From the NCBI RefSeq assembly GCF_949628215.1, contig NC_134288.1, forward strand, positions 7,633,682 through 7,697,681: 64,000 bases of DNA. Reading direction: 5' to 3'. The position numbers were made by a program, and so were the translations under genes. Numbering within the stretch: the stretch's first letter is position 1; the number at the start of each line of letters is the position of its first letter. Under the pieces are notes generated by a model that saw nothing but the letters and a program-made list of their open reading frames with translations, made no database searches and was not told the DNA's origin. Shown here piece after piece: positions 13,501-24,439 of this stretch. Source of the DNA: Phalacrocorax aristotelis (lineage: Eukaryota; Chordata; Aves; Suliformes; Phalacrocoracidae).

Positions 13501-14465
13501 AAAAAAATGTTATTTGCTAGTCCTAGACACTCATTGTGGTCTGTTGCTTGCTTTATTAGCAAGCATAGCTAACTGAAAATGGAGTTTTTAACCACGTCTG
13601 TCTTTGGGTTACACTGCAGCATTCGCTCTTCAAGTAACAGCCAGGTGAACAAGCTGACGCTGTCTGGGAGTGATAGTGCTATTCTGGAGGAGACTGTGGG
13701 ATCAGGCAGCGGGGCTGCAGAGGAAGGAGAAGTGCGCCGTGTCATGGATAATGAGAAGGATGGTGTTCAGTACAGCTACACATTCTTTCACTTCATGCTC
13801 TTCCTTGCCTCTCTTTACATCATGATGACACTCACGAACTGGTACAGGTAAGAGCAAGGCAGAAAGCGATAGTTTGTACGTGCCAGTGTTTCTAGGTGGA
13901 TAGGAGACTCCTGCCCTATTGGCTACTCCTGCCCAGCTGGTTAAGGTGTTGTGCAAGATCAGCCATACGTGCCACTTGAATAGAGAGATGATTCCTAGAT
14001 CTGCTGGGAGCACTACCTGCTGCTGCAGCAGCCTATAACTACTGTCCCCAGGACTGGTTTATTGTATAAATGACCAAATATGCTTACAGAGCAGCAGCCA
14101 TCAGGAATCTATTGCATAGCTCACTGGAAGATTTCCTTTAAGTGTAGTACATCAACATATGCAACCAGGAAGTTGCTGGTTTAGTTGTCTTACCATGCTC
14201 CTCCCCCAAAGGCTCTTGCATTGGAGTGTCCCACATCACTGTTCTAACTTCAGATGCATATGAGAAATAGCAAGGAATAGTGGAAGGTGCTGTCTATATG
14301 TATTAATTGACTTCTTTACTTTTTAGCCCTGATGCAGATTTTAAAACAATGACCAGTAAGTGGCCAGCCGTGTGGGTGAAGATAACCTCCAGCTGGGTTT
14401 GTCTCCTTCTCTATCTTTGGACCCTAGTGGCTCCTCTTGTCCTCACTAATAGGGACTTCAGTTAA
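7491..14465 (+). CDS. SERINC3: SERINC3, serine incorporator 3 (ten coding exons)
   Basis: The coding exons are 7491-7529, 7940-8101, 8569-8762, 9905-9984, 10687-10824, 11681-11850, 12570-12660, 13048-13225, 13620-13847 and 14327-14465. They join in phase to a 472-residue protein, against 473 in human. The start [13 protein letters not shown], the cysteine-rich [12 protein letters not shown] segment, [11 protein letters not shown], the [16 protein letters not shown] loop, and the C-terminal [10 protein letters not shown] and TLVAPLVL motifs identify the SERINC (TDE1/TMS) family. About ten hydrophobic helices are visible, for example near residues 40-57, 97-117, 134-151, 160-180, 206-227 and 239-256. 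SERINC proteins sit in plasma and internal membranes; they were named for serine incorporation into lipids, and structures suggest lipid scrambling. Human SERINC3 and SERINC5 also restrict retroviral infectivity. An N-X-T sequon at N315 lies in a predicted loop. Residues 53-66 look SERINC1-like, but the TTPAL/HNF4A neighbourhood fixes the gene as SERINC3. All introns are GT-AG. Confidence 0.96.
7940..8101 (+). CDS. SERINC3: SERINC3 coding exon 2 (residues 14-67)
   Basis: Acceptor TTCAG|ATC and donor AAG|GTATGA, phase 0 at both ends. It encodes the cysteine-rich N-terminal segment and the first membrane helix (about 40-57). Confidence 0.95.
8569..8762 (+). CDS. SERINC3: SERINC3 coding exon 3 (residues 68-132)
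   Basis: Acceptor CTCAG|ATACC and donor GG|GTATGT, ending in phase 2. It encodes IPGFC, a variable luminal loop and the second helix, ending [13 protein letters not shown]. Confidence 0.95.
9172..9780 (-). mobile_element. CR1-type LINE remnant in SERINC3 intron 3
   Basis: Read on the plus strand, the block starts with a degraded CR1 tail (AAAGGGACCTTTGGAG, then CCAACTCCCTGG). It continues through the CR1 landmarks CCTCTCTGGGCAACCTGTGC, AAGAAGAGTCTGG and the CCTCCAAGCTGAACAGC region, to the segment around GGTGAACATCTTTATCTG. The element is therefore a 3'-terminal fragment of CR1 inserted in minus orientation. It is well diverged, carries no intact reverse transcriptase, and lies fully inside the intron between exons 3 and 4. 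Confidence 0.85.
9905..9984 (+). CDS. SERINC3: SERINC3 coding exon 4 (residues 132-159)
   Basis: Acceptor TTTCAAG|GTTCTGG and donor AGAG|GTACAG. It enters in phase 2 and leaves in phase 1, and encodes [20 protein letters not shown], the third membrane helix. Confidence 0.94.
10687..10824 (+). CDS. SERINC3: SERINC3 coding exon 5 (residues 159-205)
   Basis: Acceptor TTCTAG|CTTGG and donor GCAG|GTAGGA. It encodes the fourth helix and the family signature [19 protein letters not shown]. Confidence 0.95.
11681..11850 (+). CDS. SERINC3: SERINC3 coding exon 6 (residues 205-261)
   Basis: Acceptor CTTCCAG|CTCTG and donor GTTCAG|GTATTA. It encodes helix 5, the [16 protein letters not shown] motif and helix 6. 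Confidence 0.95.
12570..12660 (+). CDS. SERINC3: SERINC3 coding exon 7 (residues 262-292)
   Basis: Acceptor GAACAG|GACCA and donor CCTG|GTAAGC. It encodes [11 protein letters not shown] and [16 protein letters not shown], among the most conserved parts of the family. Confidence 0.96.
13048..13225 (+). CDS. SERINC3: SERINC3 coding exon 8 (residues 292-351)
   Basis: Acceptor TTTCAG|AACGA and donor CCAG|GTAGGA. It encodes RSCNPSL, a proline/threonine-rich variable loop with an N-T-T sequon at N315, and a helix ending VLCLLYS. Confidence 0.94.
13620..13847 (+). CDS. SERINC3: SERINC3 coding exon 9 (residues 351-427)
   Basis: Acceptor CTGCAG|CATTC and donor TACAG|GTAAGA. It encodes [15 protein letters not shown], a long acidic cytoplasmic loop, [18 protein letters not shown] and the ninth helix. 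Confidence 0.95.
14327..14465 (+). CDS. SERINC3: SERINC3 coding exon 10 and stop (residues 427-472)
   Basis: Acceptor TTTTAG|CCCTG; the exon ends TNRDFS followed by TAA at 14463-14465. It encodes [20 protein letters not shown] and the last helix. Confidence 0.95.
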
Positions 14466-15225
14466 ATCGCTGCACCTGTCTGAGCTTACAGAAGTGAGGA
14501 ACTCTTCGCTGAAAGCCAAAACATTCATGTATTGCTTTAGTTATACTGTCTATGTTACTGTTTATGTTAGTAGGAACATACAGGTGGCTAGAAAGTTATG
14601 TAATGCATAATGCTTGCAGCAGTGTCAAAGTTATTATCAGTTATCTTTATTTTAATCTTCAGCCATGGTTATCTTACTGTTGCATTTTTAAAATTCACTA
14701 CAGCTGTGCTACCAAAGCACAAAAGAAAATCTGTTCTGTCCAAAAGCCACAACCTTTCTACTGAATATAAATGACACTTCGCTAAATAAGTAGTGTAATA
14801 TATTTTAAAGAACAATTATATTCAGCCTAATGCACTAGTATGCTAACGCTTCAGTTCCTGGAAGTGTAAGCCATGCTGCTCAGTTTCTACATTCCACTGC
14901 AAAAGTTTGTTATACTTACCTTCCTGTGTTGTGGCAAAACCTCCCTTATTCCACACCAAAAGAACAGAACTTTGAGGTTGAAACTCTGGTGAACTCTTAA
15001 TTCCTTTTAAGAACAGACTTGCGCTTTCTAAGAGTCAACTTCTTTTTTTAGTATGTTTGCCAAATATTGAGTGGTAAGTGTATGACTAGTTTAAACTAGT
15101 TTAAACTTTGGTTATGGTGGAGAAATAGAGCTTCTAATTGATTTCACTTGTCTCATGTGCTTATAAAAATAATGTACATGAAAGTTATTATTGGCACTAA
15201 GGCGTTTGCACTGTGAACTCGTTTG

Positions 15226-15231
15226 AATAAA
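15226..15231 (+). terminator. SERINC3: Poly(A) signal AATAAA, proximal, SERINC3
   Basis: Canonical AATAAA about 760 bases after the stop codon, a candidate for a shorter SERINC3 transcript. Confidence 0.55.
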
Positions 15232-15584
15232 GCAGACTAACTACTGAAACTGTCCCAGCTCTGGTGAGAAGTATTAGCCTCTGTGCAAAATAACTGTGAT
15301 TAAAATGCTACTTAGCTGCTGCAGTGTCCCATTGTGCTGTATAGAGAAAACATCCACTCCCCCCCAAAGTCGTCATACTTCTTTTGAAACAAACGGCATC
15401 TTCCCTCTGATTCCCTGAATGTCAAACTCTATTCCTTGAAGTTCCTCAGGGAGAGTTGTTCAAGTACAAGTTAGTTCTGCAGAAGAAAGCAACACCGTTT
15501 CCTAATGTAACACTGTGGCAATTCTACGCAGTTGTAACTGTATGTCTAGTGTGGAACTAGGTGTATGTCACTATTGACTTTTAC

Positions 15585-15590
15585 AATAAA
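15585..15590 (+). terminator. SERINC3: Poly(A) signal AATAAA, distal, SERINC3
   Basis: Canonical AATAAA about 1.1 kb after the stop, candidate for the full-length transcript. Further plus-strand AATAAA words at 15673 and 15722 cannot be excluded. Confidence 0.5.
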
Positions 15591-15629
15591 ATACCCCAAG
15601 ACAACACAAGACAAACATTTAAAATATCA

Positions 15630-18600
15630 AAGTAGCAGCTGTTACAATGTGTTTAATCACCCAGTCATGCATAATAAAATTACACGTTCTGATCACTCCA
15701 TTTTATAAAATGCAATATAAAAATAAATTTTGTCAAAATAAGATGTACACTTAACCACCCAACACCTCTAGCCCCACATACAACAGAAGGCAAAATTATT
15801 AGGCTGAATAACACTATGATTAACTCATGCCAAAATAAGATTTAACAAAAAAAAAAACCCAAACCTTCACCCAGTTCCTGAAAATACCTCAGGGTTTGTA
15901 ACACCCATTTGCAAGAGTATAAATTCAAGTACTTGTATGTACAACACGCAGCTACCTTTTGTCCTGCTTAATGCCAAAAGGCGTGGCTGCCCAATGCAGT
16001 TCAGGTATCTTTCCTTATTTGTGTTGGATTTGGTAGGGATGGCTTATGTACTGGGCAAGGCATGTAACCTCTGGAAACAAAGTTATTTCAAGTGGAAAAA
16101 AGAACAGATCAGTTTTAGTGCTGTAAAAAAAAACAAACCCAAACAAATTAAAATAAAATCTCTGTAAGCTTTTCCCATCTCTACATTTAAAACAAGTGTT
16201 ATTTTCCAAGTGCTAACATGAGAAATTTTGGGAACAAACCAATTTCTTTGCTACTAAGTGCTAAAGCTCAAAGAGCATTCTCAGCTCAGCGGTCAGGCAC
16301 ATAAAAGACAGAGCTGTGTCTGTAGGAGAAGCCAAGCACTGGTTACAAACCTAAAAAAGGGTGGAAATACAGCTCAGTAAAGTTGCAACTCTGCCTGTCT
16401 GAGTTCTAAAGCTAAGAAAAAGCAAATTAGAAATAACAGTTAGATGCTTGACAAAGGTAGTAAGCCTGGCTTAGTTCAAGCATCCTGACATCAAACACCC
16501 AGCAGCCAGCTTCAAGGAAAAGAAGTTCTGGAGGCATAACACAGGCTATTTTCAGTATTGATAATGTAGCCTTACCTATTATGTTTAAATCATATGCTTT
16601 ATTCTTACTTTCTCTGAGCAGAGGAGAAAAGGGGAGGGAAAGACGGATCTAGTTTGCCTACTATTTAAGGCATGCAAGAGAACATAGAAGCCTGAAAAAA
16701 GTTTGGGTTCTGTAGAGGTTTCTGCTGAACCACTAGATTTTTTTTTTTCATTTGAAGGACACTAAATTGAATTTTGAATATTCAACCTCCCTCTCTAACA
16801 GTTACATAAAGGGATCAAAATAGCTGTTCTTATAGGTTAATTGTCAAAGTACCACCACTTCAAAGCCTGCAGCACAATTAAGGAAAGAGTATCAAATACC
16901 AGTCACGCCTTCATCTCTAGGAAAAATGGTCCATCCTACATTTGTTTTTTTAATTATACATTGTGGCTGGAATTAAGAGGCACTAAAACAACATAAATAC
17001 CAATCTCCATGTTTTGGCAGTTAAACAGTGGGGGCAGCCACTTACCTTTCTAAGTCCTGGTGCTGTGTGCTACTGTCTTGCTAGATGGCAAAGAATTGAA
17101 TTAATCTCTGCAAAACACACAGCACATTCTGGTCAGAAAACAGGAGGAAGTGGCTAGCAGTACTCTTTTACCTTATTTTAAGTAGTTGAAAATGCTGTGG
17201 GGTTTTTTCCTGCACTAAATGTAATGGCTGTCAAAGAAGAGTAAGAATTGCCTTAGAAAGGTAGGAAAAAGTCAGACACTTTCTGTGAGGAAAATTTATC
17301 TCTTCCCACCTTTATTCTAAAACAGTTCAAGTGATGAGTTCCCTGCTCCCACAAATTCTGAATTACCACCCAGAAAAAAGCTTTGTGGTCTACCCCTTTT
17401 CAAAACCCAGTCTCCTTTTATAATGCTTGAATGATAGGTATGGCATTTGCTACCCCCTAGTTCCAGGACAAGGGCTGCTGCCAGATCAAGAAGTCATTAC
17501 AGTGGAAGAGGAATCTTTTTTGGCAGCGCAGTCATGCTGTAGGGGGACTGAGAGGAAGCAGATATGCAAAACAGAGTTTGGCACTTTGAAAAACGAGTGT
17601 CTGAAATCCTCAAGATGCTTTTGTTTCACATTTACAGAAACAGGTACCTATAATTACACTTGGCACTAAATAAAGATTTCACCCCGAGAAAGTGCTCTAG
17701 AGATAAGTCTCCAATTAGAAGGGATGTTCTTTTTCACCAAAGAGTGAAATACTTCACCTTGAAGTAACTGGGTGTGCTTTCCTTGTCCTAGTGAGGTTTC
17801 CCATTTCCACACTATGATAGTGCAGAAAAACATGTGCAAAGAGTGTGCTGAGAGTTAAGTTCTAATTCAAGACCATTGAACAGATTGAACTTGGGGAGTG
17901 GGAGCAGCTTATTTAGACATAGGTATCTTACCCTGATTTGACACTGGAGTCTTAGTTCTGTCTCTAGACAAAGACCTAGAAGCACAGGCATACAAGCTAC
18001 AGGTAAATATTACAGGGATGACTGAAGTCTAACTTCATACAGAAACATGACAACCAATGACAAAAGAGGTCAACACAGTTGAAAAAGTTGTAACATTTCA
18101 CAAAAGAGCCGACAAGCACAGTGAACAAAATGCTACAATACCAGGAAATTTAAGAATGTGCTTTCAAATAGCCTGTCTGCATTTGGTTTCAGACTTAAAT
18201 TCAAATTCTGCCCAAAGTAACAAGCTAAAGAAGCACCTTGCTGTCTTACATGAAGTATTGCCTTCTATACATCATACACCAACTGCTACAAATCCTCCTT
18301 ATGAATTCTGTGTATTAGCTACTCAATCCCTCATTACAACCAGCTGAAGAAAAGAACAACTGATAATGTGGGAAAGGTGGCTGACATAGATTTTTTTTAT
18401 TTAGTCCTGAACCTCATTATTTGAAGCTGTACCCATTCAAAAGCCTTAGTACCTGATCTGTAAAACTCCCTGTTTTCTGACAACAAAGACTGCATCTGTT
18501 TATAATAAGCCTTGGTATAGATGTTGTAGTACTAGTTATAGTTCTTCCTACTGCGAGGAAGTTTCAGAGGTGACCTCTGTACTGGTATTCATGGATAAAA

Positions 18601-19162
18601 GTTCTGCTTTGTAATCATTTGAGGCAAATATTGAGATATTCCAGAAATGCCAGCTCACAGTCTGAACCAAGCAATAGAGTACAGGCCAAGTTAGACCTTT
18701 ACGTTTTTAAGCCACCTTCGCTGACAGAAATACATTTGGCAGGGTTCAAAAGCAATTGTCTTGGATTACTGATGTTTTCAGAAGGGGGAGGGAAGGGATG
18801 GTCACAAAACTAGTAAATCGTTGTCACTTTTCACCTGGGCAGGGAAGGGATAAGGAACTATCAAGCTTACCATCCTGCAATATATTTTTTTCTTTATCAT
18901 TGTAAAGAATAGGCTAGTTTGCATCATTCACACAGAGGCTGATGAGCCTCAAGTATCCCACGTAACTTGTGCTCTTTGCCTTCATCCTCCCCGAACTCTG
19001 CCTTGCCCCCATTGTGCCCTCTTCAGCTTCCTTTGGTTCTACAGCGTAAAGTGCCTCAGCAGTCTGTTCCTAAACTGCAGGTTTAGGAGTAAGGCAGAGT
19101 TCACAACATCACCTAGCAGAATAGATCTTAACTGTGCTGGAAAACTTCCCTTCACTGGTTTG
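15630..19162 (-). other. TTPAL: TTPAL 3' UTR (inferred extent)
   Basis: No coding signature is visible from the TTPAL stop codon to the SERINC3 tail. The stretch is AT-rich and unbroken by recognisable repeats, which fits a long 3' UTR. The end rests on a poly(A) signal and is not proven. Confidence 0.5.
15652..15657 (-). terminator. TTPAL: Poly(A) signal ATTAAA (minus strand), TTPAL
   Basis: On the minus strand, ATTAAA is followed about 35 bases later by a GU-rich stretch (TGTTTGTCTTGTGTTGTC), as expected for a downstream cleavage element. This would give TTPAL a 3' UTR of about 3.5 kb. Earlier minus-strand AATAAA words occur at 16598, near 17310 and near 18395. Confidence 0.45.
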
Positions 19163-19438
19163 TTAATAACAGTAATAGAGCTGAGGTTTCATGCCTCGCA
19201 GAGAATCATCACATTGCTTTTCATCAGCATCCCCACTCACAACCATGTCATGGGGAGAGCTGTCACATGGGAGAACCAGCTGTGAGAAATCATGCTGAAA
19301 GTCCTCCTCGGAGGCTAGCAGCAGCTCATTCCATGCAGAGATGTCCAGCTTCCCTGAAGTACCACCATACTCTTCAGGGAGGATCACTGGAGGAATGTTT
19401 TGATGAAGGGAATTCAGATCACAGCCATGAAGAAAAAA
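19163..19438 (-). CDS. TTPAL: TTPAL last coding exon (residues 249-339)
   Basis: Minus-strand acceptor CTTCAG|TTTTTTC, stop TAA at 19165-19163. It encodes FFLHGCDLNSLHQNIPP and EEYGGTSG, then an acidic, less conserved tail ending QLYYCY (human ends QLYSCY). Confidence 0.95.
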   Translation of the reverse strand, partial: FFLHGCDLNSLHQNIPPVILPEEYGGTSGKLDISAWNELLLASEEDFQHDFSQLVLPCDSSPHDMVVSGDADEKQCDDSLRGMKPQLYYCY

Positions 19439-22400
19439 CTGAAGAAGAAAGCAAGAGGGAGCTTTAATAGTGCATATCAAACACTTTAGAGCAAGTTACT
19501 GAAACAGTCAGCTAACAAGCTTATTTTGAGTTAATGTTTTGGAAGCAGTGTCTTTATGGGCAAGTGGCAGCATACAACACTGATTGTCTCAAGGCTTCTC
19601 TTGCTAGCATGTCTAACTGCACCTTCTCAAAGCCTAGTGCAGCTTAAATCACAGCAAGAGAGACTTGACATCTGCTAGTCTGTGCAGAGGTTCCAAATTC
19701 AACTTGTCCAAGTTCGTTCATGGGATTGGAAGTACTTATCCTTGTGGAGAAAAGCATCATCCTTTGCAAATACATCCAGTCCTATGGTGGAATACTAGTG
19801 CCGTGCAGGACGCTTGTGCAAGGGAAAAGGGCAATGAAGGGGCAACACAGATTTCCTGTGACACCACCTCATTAAAAAAAGCACTATTTGCCAAGATAAT
19901 CCAACACCAAGGATGGAATCAATGCCCTGAATACACAGCATATGCACTAAAGATCCGTATTAATGTGCCAATATTAAATTCCTCAAAGCTTCTCTCATGA
20001 AAAATTTTGACAACAGGCATATTTTTAAATATTAAAGCAGAAAGGACTAGCTAGTTAAGTAAATGGTACCAACATGTTTCTAGCTGTGAGGTTTTTCAAT
20101 GTTTTTTACTTGCAGTGGCAAAGCAAGGAACTTACAAACATTAGCATTAATGTTAAAATGACACAAATCCTTACCCGGTTTGCTATCTTTTCCTTCAGAA
20201 AAGGCTTGATGATTGCAAAAATGCCTTTGAATATACGAGGCTCATTTATTATGTTAACAGCTTTTATTCGAATGGGGAATCCATCCTGAAGAGTAAAGAA
20301 GATTTTTATAATGCAGTTTAAAAAAAACATTTGCTAATCTTCCTCTTTTTAAAATCTCCTGAGACTGACTGCCAGCACCACCCACTGGCTCCCAGACTTT
20401 CATCTGAGGTACCAACATAAAGCAATACAGCAACAGCACCTTGTAATAGGGAATAGTTTTAGGATGAGATCTGTGAGCATAAAAATAAAGTCAAGAGACA
20501 AGAAAACCTTGCATCGGGAACTATATTACTGTCAGTAAATCTTAATTTCTTATGTGGTTCTTCATCTCCCCTGACAAAGACACTTAGGTAATCACTGTCC
20601 TTCAGGTATTCCCAACCCTGATAAGGATGCAGTTACAAAGTGATGACCCTAGTTTCTGAGGAGCGCATCGTGCTTAGAGCCAGAGCAGGCCGGTTCTAAT
20701 GGTGTGTCCAGCTACAAGATTTGGTGTCCAGGATACTCTAAAATGTGTTTTTATATAAGGAAGAAATCTAATACCATTCTTTTTCTTCCATTCCAACTAC
20801 TCTGTCATGCTGATTGCAAAAGACAAACAGGCTCTGCTGCCAACAGAACATACAGTGTCTCCTACACAAGACAGTTTAAGTCAACAGTTAATTGTGGGAC
20901 TTCTGCTGGAGAAATTAATTTGCAGGAACATTTTTCCAAGGCAAAAGCTCACAATCAGCAATTAAGATCTCATGTGCCACAGTGAAGTTTCTTTCCCTTA
21001 TAATCAGCTCTACATATACAAAGCAAGCAGTCAATGCTTGGAGTGAAAAGCAGATAACATGCACTGCAGGAGTATTTTTCTCCTTACAAAGGTCAGTGAA
21101 TTAGCTCATCTTTACAAGGGATGCAGCTCAGCAAGGTTGATGCAACACGTTTATATACCACCCATACCTTTATGTCCTTCACCAAGTTCAGCTTTTGTTT
21201 TGTTAATAGCTTCCACTAATAACAGCAGGACACCCATCACTTTATTTGTGCAAATTAAATATGGGCCCAGACAGTTAAATGACATGTTTAGATCGTAATT
21301 TAAAGGAGCAAGTTCTTACTTAGGCATTCAGAAGCTCACTAGTCTCATCTCCATGAACTCCCCTGATTTGTCCTATCCTTCCTTATCCCCCCCCAGATAC
21401 AAAGAACATAACCAGCTCAGGCCAGAATAAAAGTAATGAGCGAATGAACCCATTCGAGAGAAGTTTTCCTCATCTCACTCCTCCAGACAGTATGGTATAA
21501 CGTCAAGTAAAATCATCAGACCTTCCTGCCGCTTTGGCCAGGTTACTCCTCATTCCTCTCACCTCCTATTTTGTACAACTCCACTTGTGCTTACAGCCTT
21601 GCTCGTACTTGCTCTCCATCATTTTCCTTCCAAACATCTAGTTGGAGATCTCTCTTATTACTCCTTTGCTGCCCCGTATGCTGCAGAAGCCTCTCTTCCC
21701 TCAGGGAGTGGATGGAAATCCTCCTTAAGTCATACCCATTCAAAAGTCCTCACTGCAAAATCTTTGTAGCAGTACTTGAACTTAAACTTGCCCAGTGGTC
21801 AGCTCCATCCCAGCCGACAGGAACCATTTAAATAACAAGCCACTCCTCAGCATTCAGGCAAAACAGTGTCTTTGCTCTAGCTGTAACTCGCTGCTTGCTC
21901 TCGTCCTTATCTTCCTTAACACTACCTAGCAGAACTACTTTTTTCTGTTCCAACTCAACGTTTGCACTTCTAATGCAAATTTAATTCTGCAAAAGTTAAA
22001 AAAAAGGCAAGCAAGGTAAGCTGGCAGAGGTCTGAGAAACTGGTTGGGCAGAGACATGTTTTAACTCTGCTAGTAAACGCAAAGATGCTTAAGTTTCCAG
22101 TGACATAGTCAAGAACTCTAGACACAGCAGCAGTCATTTACGATGCCCAAGCTTATTTTCCCACCAGTTCAGGTCTTACCTGAAGAATTCCAATCACTTT
22201 TTTGGCTACAAAAGGACCAAAATGAGACGCCTTAGATAAGCTGACTCCTTTGTAGTCTGCCAGGATTACAATTCCATTCACCTGGGTCTCTTCGGACTGA
22301 ATGAGTTTTTCTAACGTTAAGTATATGGCACGAATGTTCTCAGTAATCGGATAATTACTGGGTGTCCATCTGTCTGAGGTTACAAGACATGGATGGTAAG

Positions 22401-23529
22401 TTGGAGAGTAAATATAAGCTAACAACACACATTCCAAAAACTGATTTTCTATTTTCCTGGACTCTTAAAAGTTAGTTTTTAATAGCCACAGTCCTAGTTC
22501 AGAACACCCTTTCTTAAGCAAGAGCTAAATGGCAACTCACGTTTACTTCAAGGAGCAAAGGCAATGGTTTTAAGAACCCCATTCGCCACCGAGCACAGCT
22601 TATTAGAAGCAGTTTCAGCTCAGAAAGAAAGCAGGTAAATGGAAAAGAGGAGAATGAATGAAGACAAATTTACAGCAAGCCTGGCAGCACCAAAAGCACA
22701 TGCAAGGCTCCAACTGTTAAACAGGAGTAAAAGCCATAGGCTCCTCTCTCCACTTACTGTCAAAACAAATTACAAGCTTCTAACCATGGACCAGCAGCCC
22801 TGTTTCAATTTGAATTACTACACATTAATTTTTCTTCAATCACCTAACGTTTCATGAACCCACCTCACTGCATTTTCATTTTGACATAACTGAAGTTATT
22901 GCTGACACAGGAAAAGGAACTGGTATGATGTTGGCTAACGAGAAACATTTCCCTTCACAAGTTAGCTTTTCAAATTTCAGAGAGAACCCATGTACTCTAC
23001 ATAAGTAGCCACACTTCAGAGGAGCACAGGAAACAAGATTTTTGGCCCACCTTGAAGACAGAGAACAAAGACATTCATGCATTTCAGTACCTGGGCGGAT
23101 GCAGACGACATGACGTCCCTCTGGGTCCAGGTGAGGCAGCACAGTGACAAAACCAGACTCTAGGACAGGCTTTATTGCAGATGGCTTCAAGTTATTGAAC
23201 ACCTCGGGCCAACTCCTCCTACAGGTGTGGTAGTTCACCAGAAGCTGAAGCGCCCGATCGTAATCGAATTTCCTAGCTCTGAGGAATCTTAGCAAAAAAC
23301 CATCGTCCAGGCAGGTCCCCAGGGAGGGATAGTCTTTGCACACCATATCTCGGAGCGCCTGCACATCACGGAGTCTCCATTCTGGTTTCTCTTGGAGCTC
23401 TTCCCGTGCTTTGGTAATGAGATCAGGAGACAGCGAGCAAACATACTTCGGCCGGTCTGGCAAGAACTCGTTGTCCGATGGAGACCCTGCTGATGGGCTT
23501 GTCCTGGTGCAGTCACTGTCTCCTGACAT
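19163..23529 (-). CDS. TTPAL: TTPAL, alpha-tocopherol transfer protein-like (four coding exons)
   Basis: On the minus strand the coding exons are 23529-23091, 22373-22180, 20285-20175 and 19438-19163. They join in phase to 339 residues, against 342 in human. The CRAL-TRIO N-terminal helical domain (about 35-105) shows KAREELQEKPEWRLRDVQAL and DDGFLLRFLRARKFDYDRAL. The lipid-binding CRAL-TRIO domain (about 115-280) shows RHVVCIRP, NYPITENIRAIYLTLEKL, VNGIVILADYKGVSLSKA and INEPRIFKGIFAIIKPFLKE, then FFLHGCDLNSLH and ILPEEYGGTSG. The family carries hydrophobic ligands such as tocopherol or retinal between membranes; the ligand of TTPAL itself is not firmly known. The protein is cytosolic, with no signal peptide or membrane helix. 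The gene converges on SERINC3. Intron 1 lies in the 5' UTR. Confidence 0.96.
20175..20285 (-). CDS. TTPAL: TTPAL third coding exon (residues 212-248)
   Basis: Acceptor CTTCAG|GATGG and donor CGG|GTAAGG, 37 whole codons. It encodes DGFPIRIKAVNIINEPRIF, the core of the CRAL-TRIO lipid pocket. Confidence 0.96.
22180..22373 (-). CDS. TTPAL: TTPAL second coding exon (residues 147-211)
   Basis: Acceptor CCTCAG|ACAGA and donor CTTCAG|GTAAGA. It encodes DRWTPSNYPITENIRAIYL and VNGIVILADYKGVSLSKA. Confidence 0.96.
23091..23529 (-). CDS. TTPAL: TTPAL first coding exon (residues 1-147)
   Basis: The acceptor TTTGACAG lies 14 bases before ATG, so the start codon is the first ATG after the splice. An in-frame upstream ATG at 23583 lies in the intron and is not used. 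The donor is CCCAG|GTACTG. The exon encodes the variable N-terminus MSGDSDCTRTSPSAG and the CRAL-TRIO N domain. Confidence 0.95.
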
Positions 23530-24308
23530 AATGTAGCAGGAATCTGTCAAAAACCAAGTGCTATGTGTGACAAGCAACACCATGGACTAACAAGTATATT
23601 TATTATTTACATATTTATTATGTCCTGGATCCCTCCACTTCCCTGCTGAGGAGTCTTCCCTTGCAAGGACTGGCACTACAGCCAGAAGCACAGTTCACAC
23701 ATTTTAATTCTCCTCTTAGGACTAGAAAGTGCAGGGTTCTGTAATCTCTTTATCCTGCAGAGCAGGTACAAAACAACCTTGGATGGAACCTAACCAAACT
23801 TTCAAAAATAATTAAAATAGAAAATTACACAGCTTCATTACAAAACATAGAATTTAGGTTGCCTTATCATTTATTTCCCTATGTCTAATTGGAAACTAAA
23901 ACAAAGTGAACACTTCCCAGTTAGGCAGGATTCTCATATTCAGTCAAATTACACCCTCTTCTGAGAAACTCCTGGCTGATCCAGCTGAGACAGGCAGGAG
24001 TCTTCATTAACTTCGCTGGCAAATACATGCATTGCTCAGCACGTCTGCCCATATGAATGTTTTGAGCAATTCAGGAGCAGCATTCAGGAATATAAGAAAC
24101 GGCTGCAGTTCACAGACTGGATGAGCAGGTGAGAAAAATCACAGACTCTCATGCCAGCACTGTATGGGTAGTTTTTTTAGGGTAGTTTTAAGTATGCTGC
24201 CGATATTTCTGAACTGGGAGCTGAACTTCCAAATCCAGTAGCACATGGATAGAGATGAGTGAAAAAATGTACGATTACGAGTGTGGCGACCTTCCTGTAG
24301 CTTGGACT

Positions 24309-24320
24309 GGGGGGGGGGGG
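24309..24320. repeat. 12-base guanine run
   Basis: Uninterrupted G12 at the left edge of the TTPAL CpG island. It is prone to length variation and sequencing error. Confidence 0.9.
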
Positions 24321-24439
24321 CGGAAATACGCCTTTTTTTCCCTGAGCTGCTCCTACTCGGAGTCACTCGCAGCACGCTGTGCCGCTGTCGGTGTCACACG
24401 GAATCACCTGTCAGAACATCACCGGCCCCATACACAGCT

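Larger units (their letters stand above)
14466..15605 (+). other. SERINC3: SERINC3 3' UTR (inferred extent)
   Basis: About 1.1 kb of AT-rich non-coding sequence follows the stop codon up to the last strong plus-strand poly(A) signal before the TTPAL side. It contains a perfect 16-bp palindrome at 15085-15100. The end point is inferred from signals only. Confidence 0.55.
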
